A program made the position numbers and the translations under genes. The notes beneath the pieces are model-generated. The model had not been told where the DNA came from, did no database searches, and saw nothing but the letters and a program-made list of their open reading frames with translations. Of a DNA stretch of 64,000 bases, positions 1 to 8,617 are shown one piece after another (within the stretch, counting starts at the first letter, position 1; the number at the start of each line of letters is the position of its first letter). Origin of the DNA: Terriglobia bacterium (GTDB lineage Bacteria > Acidobacteriota > Terriglobia > Terriglobales > Acidobacteriaceae); NCBI GenBank assembly GCA_020073495.1, contig JAIQFD010000004.1, positions 62,001 to 126,000 on the forward strand, written 5' to 3'.

Positions 1-366
1 TTCTGGAAGGGCGCGTCGAAGCGGGTGGACCATATCGCATTCGAACATCGCCACGACCTGCAGCAGTTCGGGTTGGTAGTGCTGCAGATGGCGCCAGACC
101 GCCACCAGCGCGAGATTGACTTCAATCCCGAGATGGTGCTGTCCATGCTCCGCTTCGCGGTGAAACACCGCAAACCCACGCTGCACGTCTGCGAGCGCCG
201 GCCGGACAACCACGAGCGCCTGACGTGGTCCGCTGCCGCACCGGGATTGCAGATGAAGTCCGCGTGCGAAGCCTTCGCCCTGCTGTGCCTCGCCTACAAC
301 GAACTGGTGCAGTGGCATCCGGACGCGCGGCAGGGCACGCTGGTGGGGCTGGGCGAGGCAGCGTAA
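1..366 (+). CDS. Unidentified protein, C-terminal part (5' end outside window)
   Basis: The frame is open from base 1 to a TAA at 364-366, and the first possible internal start is a GTG at 25. The gene therefore probably begins before the window. The visible 121 residues are rich in His, Arg and Leu, with a hydrophobic helix near the C terminus (ACEAFALLCLAYNELVQW). There is no signal peptide or motif that I recognise. It is separated by about 160 bp from the next gene, which has its own promoter, so it is probably unrelated to the exporter operon. Function unknown. Confidence 0.5.
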   Translation, partial: FWKGASKRVDHIAFEHRHDLQQFGLVVLQMAPDRHQREIDFNPEMVLSMLRFAVKHRKPTLHVCERRPDNHERLTWSAAAPGLQMKSACEAFALLCLAYNELVQWHPDARQGTLVGLGEAA

Positions 367-474
367 CCGCGAGCACTCACCCATCAAACCTCACCTCCTG
401 ACCTTTCGCGGGTGAGCGCTGAATGCTGAGGGGTGCTGCGGCAGTCCTGGCTTTCCACGGAAATTCTTGCGTCC

Positions 475-503
475 TTGCACCGTGCCCGTGCATCCTGTAT
501 ATT
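475..503 (+). promoter_or_regulatory. Sigma-70-type promoter of the tetR-exporter operon
   Basis: A -35 box TTGCAC (475-480), a 17-nt spacer and a -10 box TATATT (498-503) precede the tetR start at 528. Transcription would start near 510. The -10 box overlaps the inverted repeat described at 502-521. Confidence 0.6.
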
Positions 504-521
504 AACTAACTAGATAGTTAA
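502..521. promoter_or_regulatory. Probable TetR operator (inverted repeat)
   Basis: TTAACTA-N6-TAGTTAA is a perfect 7-bp inverted repeat that overlaps the -10 box and ends 6 bp before the tetR ATG. Its size and position fit autorepression by a TetR-family dimer. That the adjacent regulator binds it is inferred. Confidence 0.65.
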
Positions 522-527
522 TTACAT

Positions 528-1229
528 ATGCCGACGCAACAACGCAGGAACGGGAAGAGCCGCGACGCCGGGCAGACGCGCGAGGCGATCCTGAAGGCCG
601 CGACCGCCGAGTTCTCACGCGAGGGCGTGGCCGGCGCGCGCACGGACGAGATCGCCCGCGCGGCCGGCGTCAACAAGGCACTCCTCTATTACTACTTCCA
701 CGACAAGGAGTCGCTGTACGGGGCGGTGCTCGACCACGCATTCGGCACCATCTATCCGCGGCTGGCGGGCATCCTCGATTCCGATCTGTCCTGCCGGGAA
801 AAAATCCTGGGATATGCCGGGACGCATTTTGACGCCTTGGCGCAAAACCCCGCGTTCTGCCGCCTGGTGCACAACGAAATGGTGCGCACCGGGCGAGGCG
901 GCTCTCCCCATGTGGCAAGAATGGGCAAGCGTTACCTGGCGCGGCTGGCGACGCGATTGCAGGAAGTATTGCGCAAAGGCGCGGCGGACGGGGCCTTCCG
1001 CTCCGTCGACCCCCTCCAATTCTCGGTGTCCATCGCGGCCCTCAATGTTTTCTATTTCGTGGCCGCACCCATGTTCCGCGCCATCACGGGCGTGGAGCCG
1101 TTCACGCCGGAGCGCATCGCCGCCCGGCGGGCCGCCGTTCTCGACCAGATCGCGCACGCGCTGTTCGTCCCCGTCAAAGGGAGTACCAGGACGCGGCCCC
1201 GTGGCCAGAGGAAAGTGAAGAGTGTATGA
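528..1229 (+). CDS. TetR/AcrR family transcriptional repressor
   Basis: A 233-residue DNA-binding regulator, first gene of an exporter operon. Residues about 15-65 form the TetR HTH (TREAILKAATAEFSREGV, then TDEIARAAGVNKALLYYYF). The rest is a helical ligand-binding domain with the wider CecR/YbiH-like length. It overlaps the next gene by ATGA (1226-1229), which indicates translational coupling. A perfect inverted repeat covers its -10 region, so it most likely represses its own operon until an exported compound binds. In E. coli a TetR-type repressor (CecR) likewise controls the ybhGFSR exporter. The inducer cannot be read from the sequence. Confidence 0.9.
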   Translation: MPTQQRRNGKSRDAGQTREAILKAATAEFSREGVAGARTDEIARAAGVNKALLYYYFHDKESLYGAVLDHAFGTIYPRLAGILDSDLSCREKILGYAGTHFDALAQNPAFCRLVHNEMVRTGRGGSPHVARMGKRYLARLATRLQEVLRKGAADGAFRSVDPLQFSVSIAALNVFYFVAAPMFRAITGVEPFTPERIAARRAAVLDQIAHALFVPVKGSTRTRPRGQRKVKSV

Positions 1230-2320
1230 ACCAACGCAACCGGATCTTCGCGCTGCTGGGCGTCCTGCTGGTGATCGCCGCGCTCTACTACTGGTTCTCG
1301 GCGCCGCACTCCAACGACATCGTGCTCATCGGGACGGTGGACGCCAACCAGGTAGCTGTGAGCTCCAAGATCCTGGGCCGGATCGAGAAGCTGAACGTGG
1401 ACGAAGGCAGCCAGGTGCAGGCCGGCGACGTGATTGCCGTGCTCGACACGGCCGAACTCGAAGCACAGCAGCGAGCCGCCAAGGAGGCGGTCTCGAGCAT
1501 GGAGTCGAAGGTGGCGGAGACGCGCCACAGCGAAGTGCAGACGCAGGGTGAATCGCGCAGCGGCCTGGCGAACGTGCAGGCGCGGCTTCAGGCCGCGCGA
1601 GCGTCCTTGCGCCAGGCGGAAGCGCAACTGGTGAAGGTCGAGACGGACAATCGGCGTACCGTCGCCCTGGCCGAACAGGGCGTCGCCTCGAAGCAGGACC
1701 TCGACCGGTCGAACGCCGACCTGACCGCGCAACGAGCGGCGGTCGCGTCGCTGCGGGACCAGGTGCGCGCGGCGCAGGCCGATGTGGCTACCGCGCAGGC
1801 GCGCCTGCACCTGATCGAAGTGGCGCGGAGCACCGTGGTCTCCACCGAGGCGCAGACCAAGCAGGCCCAGGCGCAACTCAACGAAGCGGAGACGCGGCTG
1901 GGATACACCAGCGTGCTCGCTCCGATCTCCGGCACGGTTTCCGTGCGGGTAGCACGCCAGGGAGAAGTGGTGAACCCCGGCGAGCCCATCGTCACCATCG
2001 TGGACCTGAGCGACACCTGGGTGCGCGCCTACATGCCCGAGACCGAGGCGACCAACATCGGCATCGGCGAGATGGTGCGCGTGAAGCTTCCTTCCGGCGA
2101 CATCGTGAAGGGCAAGGTGATCCTGAAAGGCGCGGAAGCGGATTTCGCCACCCAGCGCGACGTCGGCCGCAGCAAGCGCGACATCAAGACGGTCGGGCTC
2201 AAGATCAGCGTGCCCAACCCGAACCGATCACTGGTGCCCGGAATGACGGCGGATGTGCTCATCTCCCCCGATCAATTGAAGGCCCACACGCGCACGGAAG
2301 CGGAGGCGCAGTCGAAATGA
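1226..2320 (+). CDS. HlyD-family periplasmic adaptor (membrane fusion protein)
   Basis: A 364-residue adaptor that should link the inner-membrane ABC pump to the outer membrane. One N-terminal membrane anchor (about residues 7-25) is followed by the first half of a biotinyl-lipoyl-like domain (VDANQVAVSSKILGRIEKLNVDEGSQVQAGDVIAVLD). A long Gln/Ala/Glu-rich coiled-coil hairpin follows (about 75-215), then the second lipoyl half (LAPISGTVSVRVARQGEVVNPGEP) and a beta-barrel. It overlaps tetR by 4 bp and the ATPase gene by 4 bp. This is YbhG/EmrA-like architecture. Export of a small hydrophobic compound is inferred from the family and the TetR control. Confidence 0.9.
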   Translation: MNQRNRIFALLGVLLVIAALYYWFSAPHSNDIVLIGTVDANQVAVSSKILGRIEKLNVDEGSQVQAGDVIAVLDTAELEAQQRAAKEAVSSMESKVAETRHSEVQTQGESRSGLANVQARLQAARASLRQAEAQLVKVETDNRRTVALAEQGVASKQDLDRSNADLTAQRAAVASLRDQVRAAQADVATAQARLHLIEVARSTVVSTEAQTKQAQAQLNEAETRLGYTSVLAPISGTVSVRVARQGEVVNPGEPIVTIVDLSDTWVRAYMPETEATNIGIGEMVRVKLPSGDIVKGKVILKGAEADFATQRDVGRSKRDIKTVGLKISVPNPNRSLVPGMTADVLISPDQLKAHTRTEAEAQSK

Positions 2321-3354
2321 GCAGCGCTCCCAGGGGACCGATCCAGGCCAGGCCGCTCAACGGCGACCAGCCGGCCATCGAGGTCGAGCACATCGTGAAG
2401 AAGTTCGGCGACTTCACGGCGGTGGACGACGTCTCGTTCCAGGTCGGCGAGGGAGAAGTATTCGGCCTGCTGGGCCCGAACGGAGCCGGCAAGAGCACGC
2501 TGATCCGCATGATGACCACGCTCATCCCCATCACCTCGGGGCGAGCCTGCGTCGGCGGGCACGACGCGGCCCGCGATCCGGACGGCGTGCGGCATTCGAT
2601 CGGCGTCATCCCCCAGGCCATGACCAGCGACCTGGACCTGAGCGTGTACGAGAACCTGTCCATCTTCGCCAAGCTCTACGGCGTGCCCGCGGAGCAGCGG
2701 GCAAGCGTAATCGATGATCTGCTCGCCATGGTGGACCTCACCAAGTGGCGCGACGCCGACGTGAAGACGCTCAGCGGCGGCATGCGGCGGCGGGCGGAGA
2801 TCGCGCGCGGGCTGGTGCACAGCCCCAGCATCTTCGTCCTCGACGAGCCCACGACCGGCCTGGATCCCGTGTCGCGCGTGGCGGTGTGGGAGATGATCAC
2901 CAATCTCCGGAAAAAGCGGAACCTCACCATGCTGATCACGACGCATTACATGGATGAAGCCGACCGGCTGTGCGACCGCATCGCCATCGTGGATCACGGG
3001 AAACTGGTGGCGCTGGACACGCCCATGGCCCTGAAGCAGTCGGTGCCGGGAAGCACCGTGATCGAAGCCCAATTCACGAACGCGCCGCAGGACTGGCCGC
3101 AGCAGCTTCAGCGCCTGCCCGGCGTGCGCGCCGTCCAGCCCGAGGCGGCCGACATGTACCGCGTGCTCACCGACGACGGCTCGAAGACCACCACGGCGAT
3201 GGTGGAGAGCGCCGTGCGCGAGAGCGTCGAGGTGAAGTCGCTCTCCGTGCAGGGCACCACGCTGGACGACGTATTCGTGCACTACACCGGGCGAGCGCTG
3301 CGCGACGAGACGAAGCGCGCCTTCGCCTACATCCCGCCGCCGCTGCAGCGATAG
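2317..3354 (+). CDS. ABC transporter ATP-binding protein (multidrug export type)
   Basis: A 345-residue cytoplasmic ATPase that powers the adjacent ABC-2 permease. Walker A is GPNGAGKST, the signature motif is LSGGMRRRAEIARGL, Walker B is IFVLDEPTTGLD, and the switch His lies in LITTHYMDEADRLCD. A C-terminal extension of about 90 residues (IEAQFTNAPQDWPQQLQRL onward) is typical of DrrA/YbhF/CcmA-like exporters. It starts inside the hlyD stop (ATGA), and the permease follows 9 bp after its stop. Unlike YbhF it carries one ATPase domain, so it must dimerise. Confidence 0.92.
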   Translation: MSSAPRGPIQARPLNGDQPAIEVEHIVKKFGDFTAVDDVSFQVGEGEVFGLLGPNGAGKSTLIRMMTTLIPITSGRACVGGHDAARDPDGVRHSIGVIPQAMTSDLDLSVYENLSIFAKLYGVPAEQRASVIDDLLAMVDLTKWRDADVKTLSGGMRRRAEIARGLVHSPSIFVLDEPTTGLDPVSRVAVWEMITNLRKKRNLTMLITTHYMDEADRLCDRIAIVDHGKLVALDTPMALKQSVPGSTVIEAQFTNAPQDWPQQLQRLPGVRAVQPEAADMYRVLTDDGSKTTTAMVESAVRESVEVKSLSVQGTTLDDVFVHYTGRALRDETKRAFAYIPPPLQR

Positions 3355-3363
3355 GAGATCGTC

Positions 3364-4476
3364 ATGAACCGCATGCTGGCCATCGTGGAGCGCGAACTGC
3401 GGAAATTCTTCCGCTCGCCCGCGCTCATGCTTGTCGCCATGGTCTTTCCCCTGGTGCAGCTGGTGATCCTGGGCAACGCCTTCGGGGGCAAGGTGCGCAA
3501 CACCACGCTGGCGGTGGTGGACCAGGACCACGGCCCGCAGGCGCTGCGCGTCATCGAGATGCTGCGCGCCGTCCACGCCAACGCCAACACTTTCACGCCC
3601 GTGATCTACGACAACCAGCAGCACGCCGTGGAGGACGTGCGCAACGCCAAGGTCGAGGGAGCGATCGTGATCCCCCCGGAGTTCTCCCGCAGGGTGTACG
3701 AGAAGACCCGCCCCCAGATCGGCCTGGTGGTGGACAACACCGACGCCTTCATCAGCTCGGCCTACGTCGAGAAGCTGCAGGGGCTGGTCCAGGCGCTGAA
3801 CACGCCCGACGTGCAGCCCGTGATGGTGCAGCAGGTGGCCCTCAGCGTGGTCGAGCTGTACCCTTACATCGAGTACATGAAGTACCTGCTGCCCGGTTCC
3901 ATCACGCTGGCCATGTTCGTGGCGGTGATGATCGGCGGCGGAATCGTGTACATCGACGACAAGGCGCGCGGTGTGCACGAAGGGTACCTGGTAACGCCCA
4001 TCACCAAACTGGAGTTGGTGATGGGGCTGAACCTGGCCGGAGCGTTGAAGGCGATCGGCTCCGGCATCGTCATCACCGTGATCGGGTCTCTGCTCTCCGG
4101 CATGGGGACGACCTTCCATCCCGTGCGGCTGCTGTGGCTGCTGCTGATGATCGTGCTCACCTCCACCGCCTTCATCTGCATGATGTCCATGATCATGGCG
4201 CGGGTGGACGACCCGCTGGTGCCGCGCGCCATCTTCGGCATCCTGAACACGCTGCTGTTCTTCCCCAGCGGCGCCATCTACCCGGTGGCGGCGTTTCCGG
4301 CATGGCTGCGCGCCATTGCTACCATCGATCCCTTCACCTACGCAGTGCACGGGTTCAAGGCGCTGCTGCTGAAGGAGGCCGGGCTGGCAGCGATCTGGCC
4401 GGACCTGCTGTATCTGTCGGTGTTCACCGCCGTGACCCTGGGGGCAACGACGGCGCTGTTCAAGCGGACGCTGTAA
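3364..4476 (+). CDS. ABC-2 type permease of the exporter
   Basis: A 370-residue inner-membrane protein of the YbhS/YhhJ type. One N-terminal membrane segment (about residues 18-37) is followed by an extracytoplasmic domain of about 140 residues, then five closely spaced membrane segments (from about residue 180). The C terminus carries the NTLLFFPSGAIYPVAAFPAWLRAIATIDPFTY motif region that is typical of ABC-2 permeases. An AGGAG ribosome site lies just upstream of the ATG. It ends the tetR-hlyD-ABC operon. Only one permease gene is present, so a homodimer is expected. Confidence 0.9.
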   Translation: MNRMLAIVERELRKFFRSPALMLVAMVFPLVQLVILGNAFGGKVRNTTLAVVDQDHGPQALRVIEMLRAVHANANTFTPVIYDNQQHAVEDVRNAKVEGAIVIPPEFSRRVYEKTRPQIGLVVDNTDAFISSAYVEKLQGLVQALNTPDVQPVMVQQVALSVVELYPYIEYMKYLLPGSITLAMFVAVMIGGGIVYIDDKARGVHEGYLVTPITKLELVMGLNLAGALKAIGSGIVITVIGSLLSGMGTTFHPVRLLWLLLMIVLTSTAFICMMSMIMARVDDPLVPRAIFGILNTLLFFPSGAIYPVAAFPAWLRAIATIDPFTYAVHGFKALLLKEAGLAAIWPDLLYLSVFTAVTLGATTALFKRTL

Positions 4477-4496
4477 AGATTGGCATGGATGCCGAA

Positions 4497-4513
4497 CCGG
4501 GAACTTGTCCCGG
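4497..4513 (+). terminator. Weak hairpin after the exporter operon
   Basis: CCGGGA-ACTTG-TCCCGG lies 20 bp after the permease stop. There is no U-tract, so it is at best a weak or Rho-assisted terminator. Confidence 0.3.
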
Positions 4514-4634
4514 ATAGGCACATCCACGCTGCCTCCTTTCCCGCAACTCTCGTGTTTGCAACGGGTACGCTGCCCACCGGCTGGTATTCCGCGTGCTTTT
4601 CCAGGGCTGGCGGTACGTCCGCGAGGAGGCAGCC

Positions 4635-5444
4635 ATGAACCTCGACGGCTTGCAATCGGCGCGCACCGAACAACTGCACGGCCAGATCAAGAAGCTGGCG
4701 GGGCGCGACATCCAGCTTTGGTCGGTGGGCATGGTGATCATGCTGATCTTCGCCGCCGGGTTCCTGGTGGTGACGTTGCCTCACCTGGTCTGGACGCCGG
4801 GCGAGCACACCTTCGAGCCGGCGCAGCTGGTACAGCTGGTGATCGGGCTGTTCATGCTGGTGCTGATCTTCTCCGCCTACGTCTTCGATCAGAAGCGCAC
4901 GCAGCACCGCACGCACGAGGAGCTGATCCGGGAGATCGTGTTCAACGAGAGGCTGGAAAGTTTTTCGCTGGTGGACCCGCTGACCCAGAGCTTCAATCGC
5001 CGCTACCTGGACCAGATCCTGCCCAAGGAGATCAACCGCGCGAACCGGCGGGGCACCAGCCTGACCTTCCTGCTGCTGGAGGTGGATGGCTGGTCGCTCA
5101 TCGGGCGCAAGTTCGGGGAGCTGGTCGCAGACCAGTTGCTGATCGACGTCGCGCAGGTGCTGAAGTCCACCTTCCGCGGTTCCGACACCGTGCTCCGCTA
5201 CGACGCCGCCAAGTTCCTGGTGTTACTGCCCGAGACCAACGAGCCGCAGGCCAACTTCGCCCTCACCCGCCTGCTCAACCGCGTGGACACATGGAACGTG
5301 GAGACGCAGGCCCCGTACGAGATGGCGTTCAACGGCGGGATGGCCTCCTACGCCAGCGGCACAGACGTGCCCGCCCTGCTACAGAAGCTGGAGCGCAATG
5401 TGCAGTTCCACAGCCAGGACGAGCCGATGAAAGCCGCGTCCTGA
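4635..5444 (+). CDS. Membrane protein with degenerate GGDEF domain
   Basis: A 269-residue protein with two membrane segments (about residues 28-50 and 68-90) and a C-terminal GGDEF-family domain (about 105-265). The start at 4635 is preferred over an in-frame ATG at 4593 because GAGGAGG lies 5 bp before it. The fold is recognisable from DPLTQSFNRRYLDQIL and the later RYDAAKFLVLLPETN. However, the catalytic GGDEF loop reads DAAKF (residues 190-194), so diguanylate cyclase activity is very unlikely. A role as an inactive sensor or adaptor is inference. It stands alone between two operons. Confidence 0.8.
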   Translation: MNLDGLQSARTEQLHGQIKKLAGRDIQLWSVGMVIMLIFAAGFLVVTLPHLVWTPGEHTFEPAQLVQLVIGLFMLVLIFSAYVFDQKRTQHRTHEELIREIVFNERLESFSLVDPLTQSFNRRYLDQILPKEINRANRRGTSLTFLLLEVDGWSLIGRKFGELVADQLLIDVAQVLKSTFRGSDTVLRYDAAKFLVLLPETNEPQANFALTRLLNRVDTWNVETQAPYEMAFNGGMASYASGTDVPALLQKLERNVQFHSQDEPMKAAS

Positions 5445-5569
5445 ACAGCGCAAAACGCGCAGCGAACGGCGTGTGACGCATGCCGAACGGCGAGTGCGTC
5501 ACGACACATCCTCTTGTGATTACGGTCACAGCACGCCCCTGCCCCACCGTCTAACGTGGATGCCCTCGC

Positions 5570-8500
5570 ATGGGCATCAATATTGGCTTGGACATCGGCG
5601 CAGTAAGTCTGAAGCTTGCGGCCATCGGCGCAGCTTCAGATGCGCCTCTGCTGGGGCCCCTCGGCGGTAACGCCGAGGGGTTTTTCCCAGCTTTGTTCCC
5701 CGGCGACGACCCTCTGTCGGGCCGGCCGGTGGTGCTGTCCCGGTACCGCCGCATCCAGGGCAGTCCCATCCAGTCCACCTTCGACCTGCTCAAGGAGTTC
5801 TACGAGCACGTGCCGGAGCAGAACGTGGAGGGCATCCGCGTCACCGGTTCGGGCAGCCAGCTCATCGCCAAGATCCTCGGCATCTATTTCGAGAACGAGT
5901 TCCGCGCGGTGGCCAAGGGCGTGCGCGTCTTCTACCCGCAGGTGCGCACCGTTTTCGAGATGGGCGGCGAGACCTCGAAGTACATCCGGCTGGAGCCCGC
6001 GGCGAAGTCGAAGTATCTCGGCATCGTGGATTACTCCTCGAGCGGCGACTGCGCCGCCGGGACCGGTTCGTTCATCGACCAGCAGGCGTCGAGGTTGCTG
6101 TACTCGGTGGAAGAAGTCGGCGAGGCGGCATGCCAGGCGAGCTGCGCGGCGCGCATCGCCGGACGCTGCTCGGTCTTCGCCAAGTCGGACATGATCCACG
6201 CCCAGCAGAAGGGATATTCGACCGACCAGATCCTGCGCGGGCTTTGCGACGCGGTGGCGCGGAATTTCAAGTCGGCGATCGTGAAGGGCCGTGAAGTGGC
6301 GCCTCCGGTCGCGTTCATCGGCGCGGTGGGCCTGAACGCCGGCGTGCGCAACGCTCTGCGCGACGCCTTCAAGCTCAACGACGAGCAGTTCTTCGTCCCC
6401 GAGCTGCATGCATGGCTGGGCGCGCTGGGGGCCGCTCTATTCGAGAGCGAGGAACTACGCAAGCGTTCCTTCAAGCGCATCCACCAGCTCAAGCAGCACG
6501 CGGCCGTGAAGCAGCAGTTCGCCTGCACCGATCCCCTCTCCATGGAACGGGTCGCGCTCCTGCGCCACCGCGTGAGGGACGTGGAACTGCCGGCGCCGGG
6601 GCAAAAGGTCGAAGCCTACCTCGGTATCGACATCGGCTCGGTCAGCACCAATCTGGTGGTCACCGACGCCAACGGAAACTTGCTGAAAGAGATCTACCTG
6701 CGCACCCAGGGCCGCCCCATCGAGGTGGTGAACGCCGGCATGCGCGAGATCGAAGCCGAGCTGGGAGACCGTCTCGACATCCGCGGCGTGGGCACCACGG
6801 GATCCGGCCGCGAGCTGATCGGCGAACTGGTCGGCGCCGATACCGTCAACGACGAGATCACCGCCCACAAGACCGGAGCGGTCCACGTCGCCAAGACGCT
6901 GGGCACGAAGATGGTGGACACGATCTTCGAGATCGGCGGCCAGGACTCCAAGTTCATCCGCATCAACAATGGCATCGTCGTGGATTTCACGATGAACGAG
7001 GCTTGCGCGGCGGGCACAGGCTCGTTCCTGGAAGAGCAGGCGGAGAAGCTAGGCATCTGCATCAAGGACGAGTTCGCGCGGCTGGCGCTCGAGTCAGAGA
7101 GCCCGGCGCGCCTGGGCGAGCGCTGCACCGTTTTCATGGAGCGCGATGTCACCGGGCTGCTGCTGAAAGGCGCTGAGGTCGGTGACCTATGCGCAGGCCT
7201 GGCGTACTCGGTCGCGCTCAACTACCTGAACCGCGTGGTGCGCGAGCGCAAGATCGGGGACGTCATCTTCTTCCAGGGCGGGACGGCCTACAACGACTCG
7301 GTCGCGGCCGCCTTCTCCCAGATCCTGGGCAAAGAGATCATCGTGCCGCCGCACAACGGCGTGATCGGCGCTATCGGCATGGCGCTGATCGCACAGGAAG
7401 TGATGCGCGTGCGCGGCGGCGCCAGCAAGTTCCGCGGCTACAGCCTGCACAAGGTGGATTTCACCAGCCGCGAGTTCGTCTGCCAGGCCTGCTCCAACCT
7501 GTGCGACATGAAGGAATTCACCATCGAGGGGCAGCGCACCTACTGGGGCGACAAGTGCTCCGACAAGTTCCGCAAGCGAGCCAAGACCGACCGTGTCCCT
7601 GTCCTCGAGGACCTGCTGGAGTACCGCGACAAGCTGCTGGAAGAGACGCTTCGTCCGCCCCTGGGACGCGGCAAGAAGATCGGCATCCCGCGCACCATGT
7701 TTTATTACGATCGCTTCCCCTTCTGGAGCACCTACCTCCAGGAGTTGGGATTCGATGTCTTGCTCTCGCCGCCGACCGACAGCCAGATCACGCGCATTGG
7801 CGACGAGCTCTCCATCGCGCAACCCTGCTTCCCCATCAAGGTGGCGCACGGACACGTCCGGGAGCTGCTCGAGAACGGTGTGGACTACGTGTTGGTCCCC
7901 AACGTGGTGAACGCGGAAACGCCGACCTCGGAAGAATCGCACCTGTGCCCGTGGAACCAGACGCTGCCTTTCGTGGTCCGCGTCGTGCCGCAACTGGAGC
8001 AGCACCGCGACAAGCTGCTCGCCCCCACCGTGCACTTCCGCTACGGCCGCAAGCACGCGGGAAAAGAGATCTCCGCCTACTTCAGCGAGCGCCTGGGGGT
8101 CTCGCGGCGGGCCAGCGACCGCGCCGTGACCGCCGCCTTCGCCGCGCAGGGCGCGTTCGACCAAGCGGTGCAGGAGGCCGGTGCGCAGGCCATCGCGCGT
8201 TTGCGCCAGACCGGCGAGCCCGCGCTGGTTCTGCTGGGACGCCCCTACAACATCTACGACCGCAGCGTGAACTGCGACATCCCGCGCAAGCTGCGTGCGC
8301 TCTATGGCGTGAACGTGCTGCCTATGGATTTCCTGCCCGTGGATACGGAAGACATCACCGAAGTGAACCCGAACATGTACTGGAACTCGGGGCGGCGCAT
8401 CCTGGCGGCAGCGAGCATCACGCGGCGGCTGCCGAACCTGCACCTGGTTTACATCTCGAATTTCAAGTGCGGCCCCGATTCGTACATCAAGTCGTTCCTC

Positions 8501-8617
8501 GACAGCGCAGCCGGGAAGCCCTCCCTCGTACTCCAGTTCGACGGGCACTCCAACGACGCCGGCTTCATCACCCGCTGCGAAGCCTATCTCGACAGCAAAG
8601 GATTCCTGCGATGCTAG
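5570..8617 (+). CDS. Acyl-CoA dehydratase activase-like protein, two BadF/BcrA ATPase domains plus DUF2229
   Basis: A 1015-residue cytoplasmic protein related to the ATP-dependent activators of 2-hydroxyacyl-CoA dehydratases and benzoyl-CoA reductases (BcrAD/BadFG/HgdC family). It has two ASKHA ATPase repeats (about residues 3-300 and 340-600). Each keeps the phosphate loop (GLDIGAVSLKL, GIDIGSVSTNL) and the Cys motif CAAGTGSF (Cys161 and Cys479) with a second Cys (GRCSVF, ERCTVF), the usual ligands of a shared [4Fe-4S] cluster. A DUF2229-type region with several Cys (CQACSNLCDMKEF) follows from about residue 640. It overlaps the next gene by 7 bp. The substrate is unknown; members of this large fused form are poorly characterised. 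Confidence 0.88.
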   Translation: MGINIGLDIGAVSLKLAAIGAASDAPLLGPLGGNAEGFFPALFPGDDPLSGRPVVLSRYRRIQGSPIQSTFDLLKEFYEHVPEQNVEGIRVTGSGSQLIAKILGIYFENEFRAVAKGVRVFYPQVRTVFEMGGETSKYIRLEPAAKSKYLGIVDYSSSGDCAAGTGSFIDQQASRLLYSVEEVGEAACQASCAARIAGRCSVFAKSDMIHAQQKGYSTDQILRGLCDAVARNFKSAIVKGREVAPPVAFIGAVGLNAGVRNALRDAFKLNDEQFFVPELHAWLGALGAALFESEELRKRSFKRIHQLKQHAAVKQQFACTDPLSMERVALLRHRVRDVELPAPGQKVEAYLGIDIGSVSTNLVVTDANGNLLKEIYLRTQGRPIEVVNAGMREIEAELGDRLDIRGVGTTGSGRELIGELVGADTVNDEITAHKTGAVHVAKTLGTKMVDTIFEIGGQDSKFIRINNGIVVDFTMNEACAAGTGSFLEEQAEKLGICIKDEFARLALESESPARLGERCTVFMERDVTGLLLKGAEVGDLCAGLAYSVALNYLNRVVRERKIGDVIFFQGGTAYNDSVAAAFSQILGKEIIVPPHNGVIGAIGMALIAQEVMRVRGGASKFRGYSLHKVDFTSREFVCQACSNLCDMKEFTIEGQRTYWGDKCSDKFRKRAKTDRVPVLEDLLEYRDKLLEETLRPPLGRGKKIGIPRTMFYYDRFPFWSTYLQELGFDVLLSPPTDSQITRIGDELSIAQPCFPIKVAHGHVRELLENGVDYVLVPNVVNAETPTSEESHLCPWNQTLPFVVRVVPQLEQHRDKLLAPTVHFRYGRKHAGKEISAYFSERLGVSRRASDRAVTAAFAAQGAFDQAVQEAGAQAIARLRQTGEPALVLLGRPYNIYDRSVNCDIPRKLRALYGVNVLPMDFLPVDTEDITEVNPNMYWNSGRRILAAASITRRLPNLHLVYISNFKCGPDSYIKSFLDSAAGKPSLVLQFDGHSNDAGFITRCEAYLDSKGFLRC

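Noticed and set aside
2272-4527. A 751-residue open frame antisense to the exporter genes
   Set aside because: Low-complexity His/Asp/Arg-rich translation, no ribosome site, and fully explained as a GC-rich shadow of the ABC genes.
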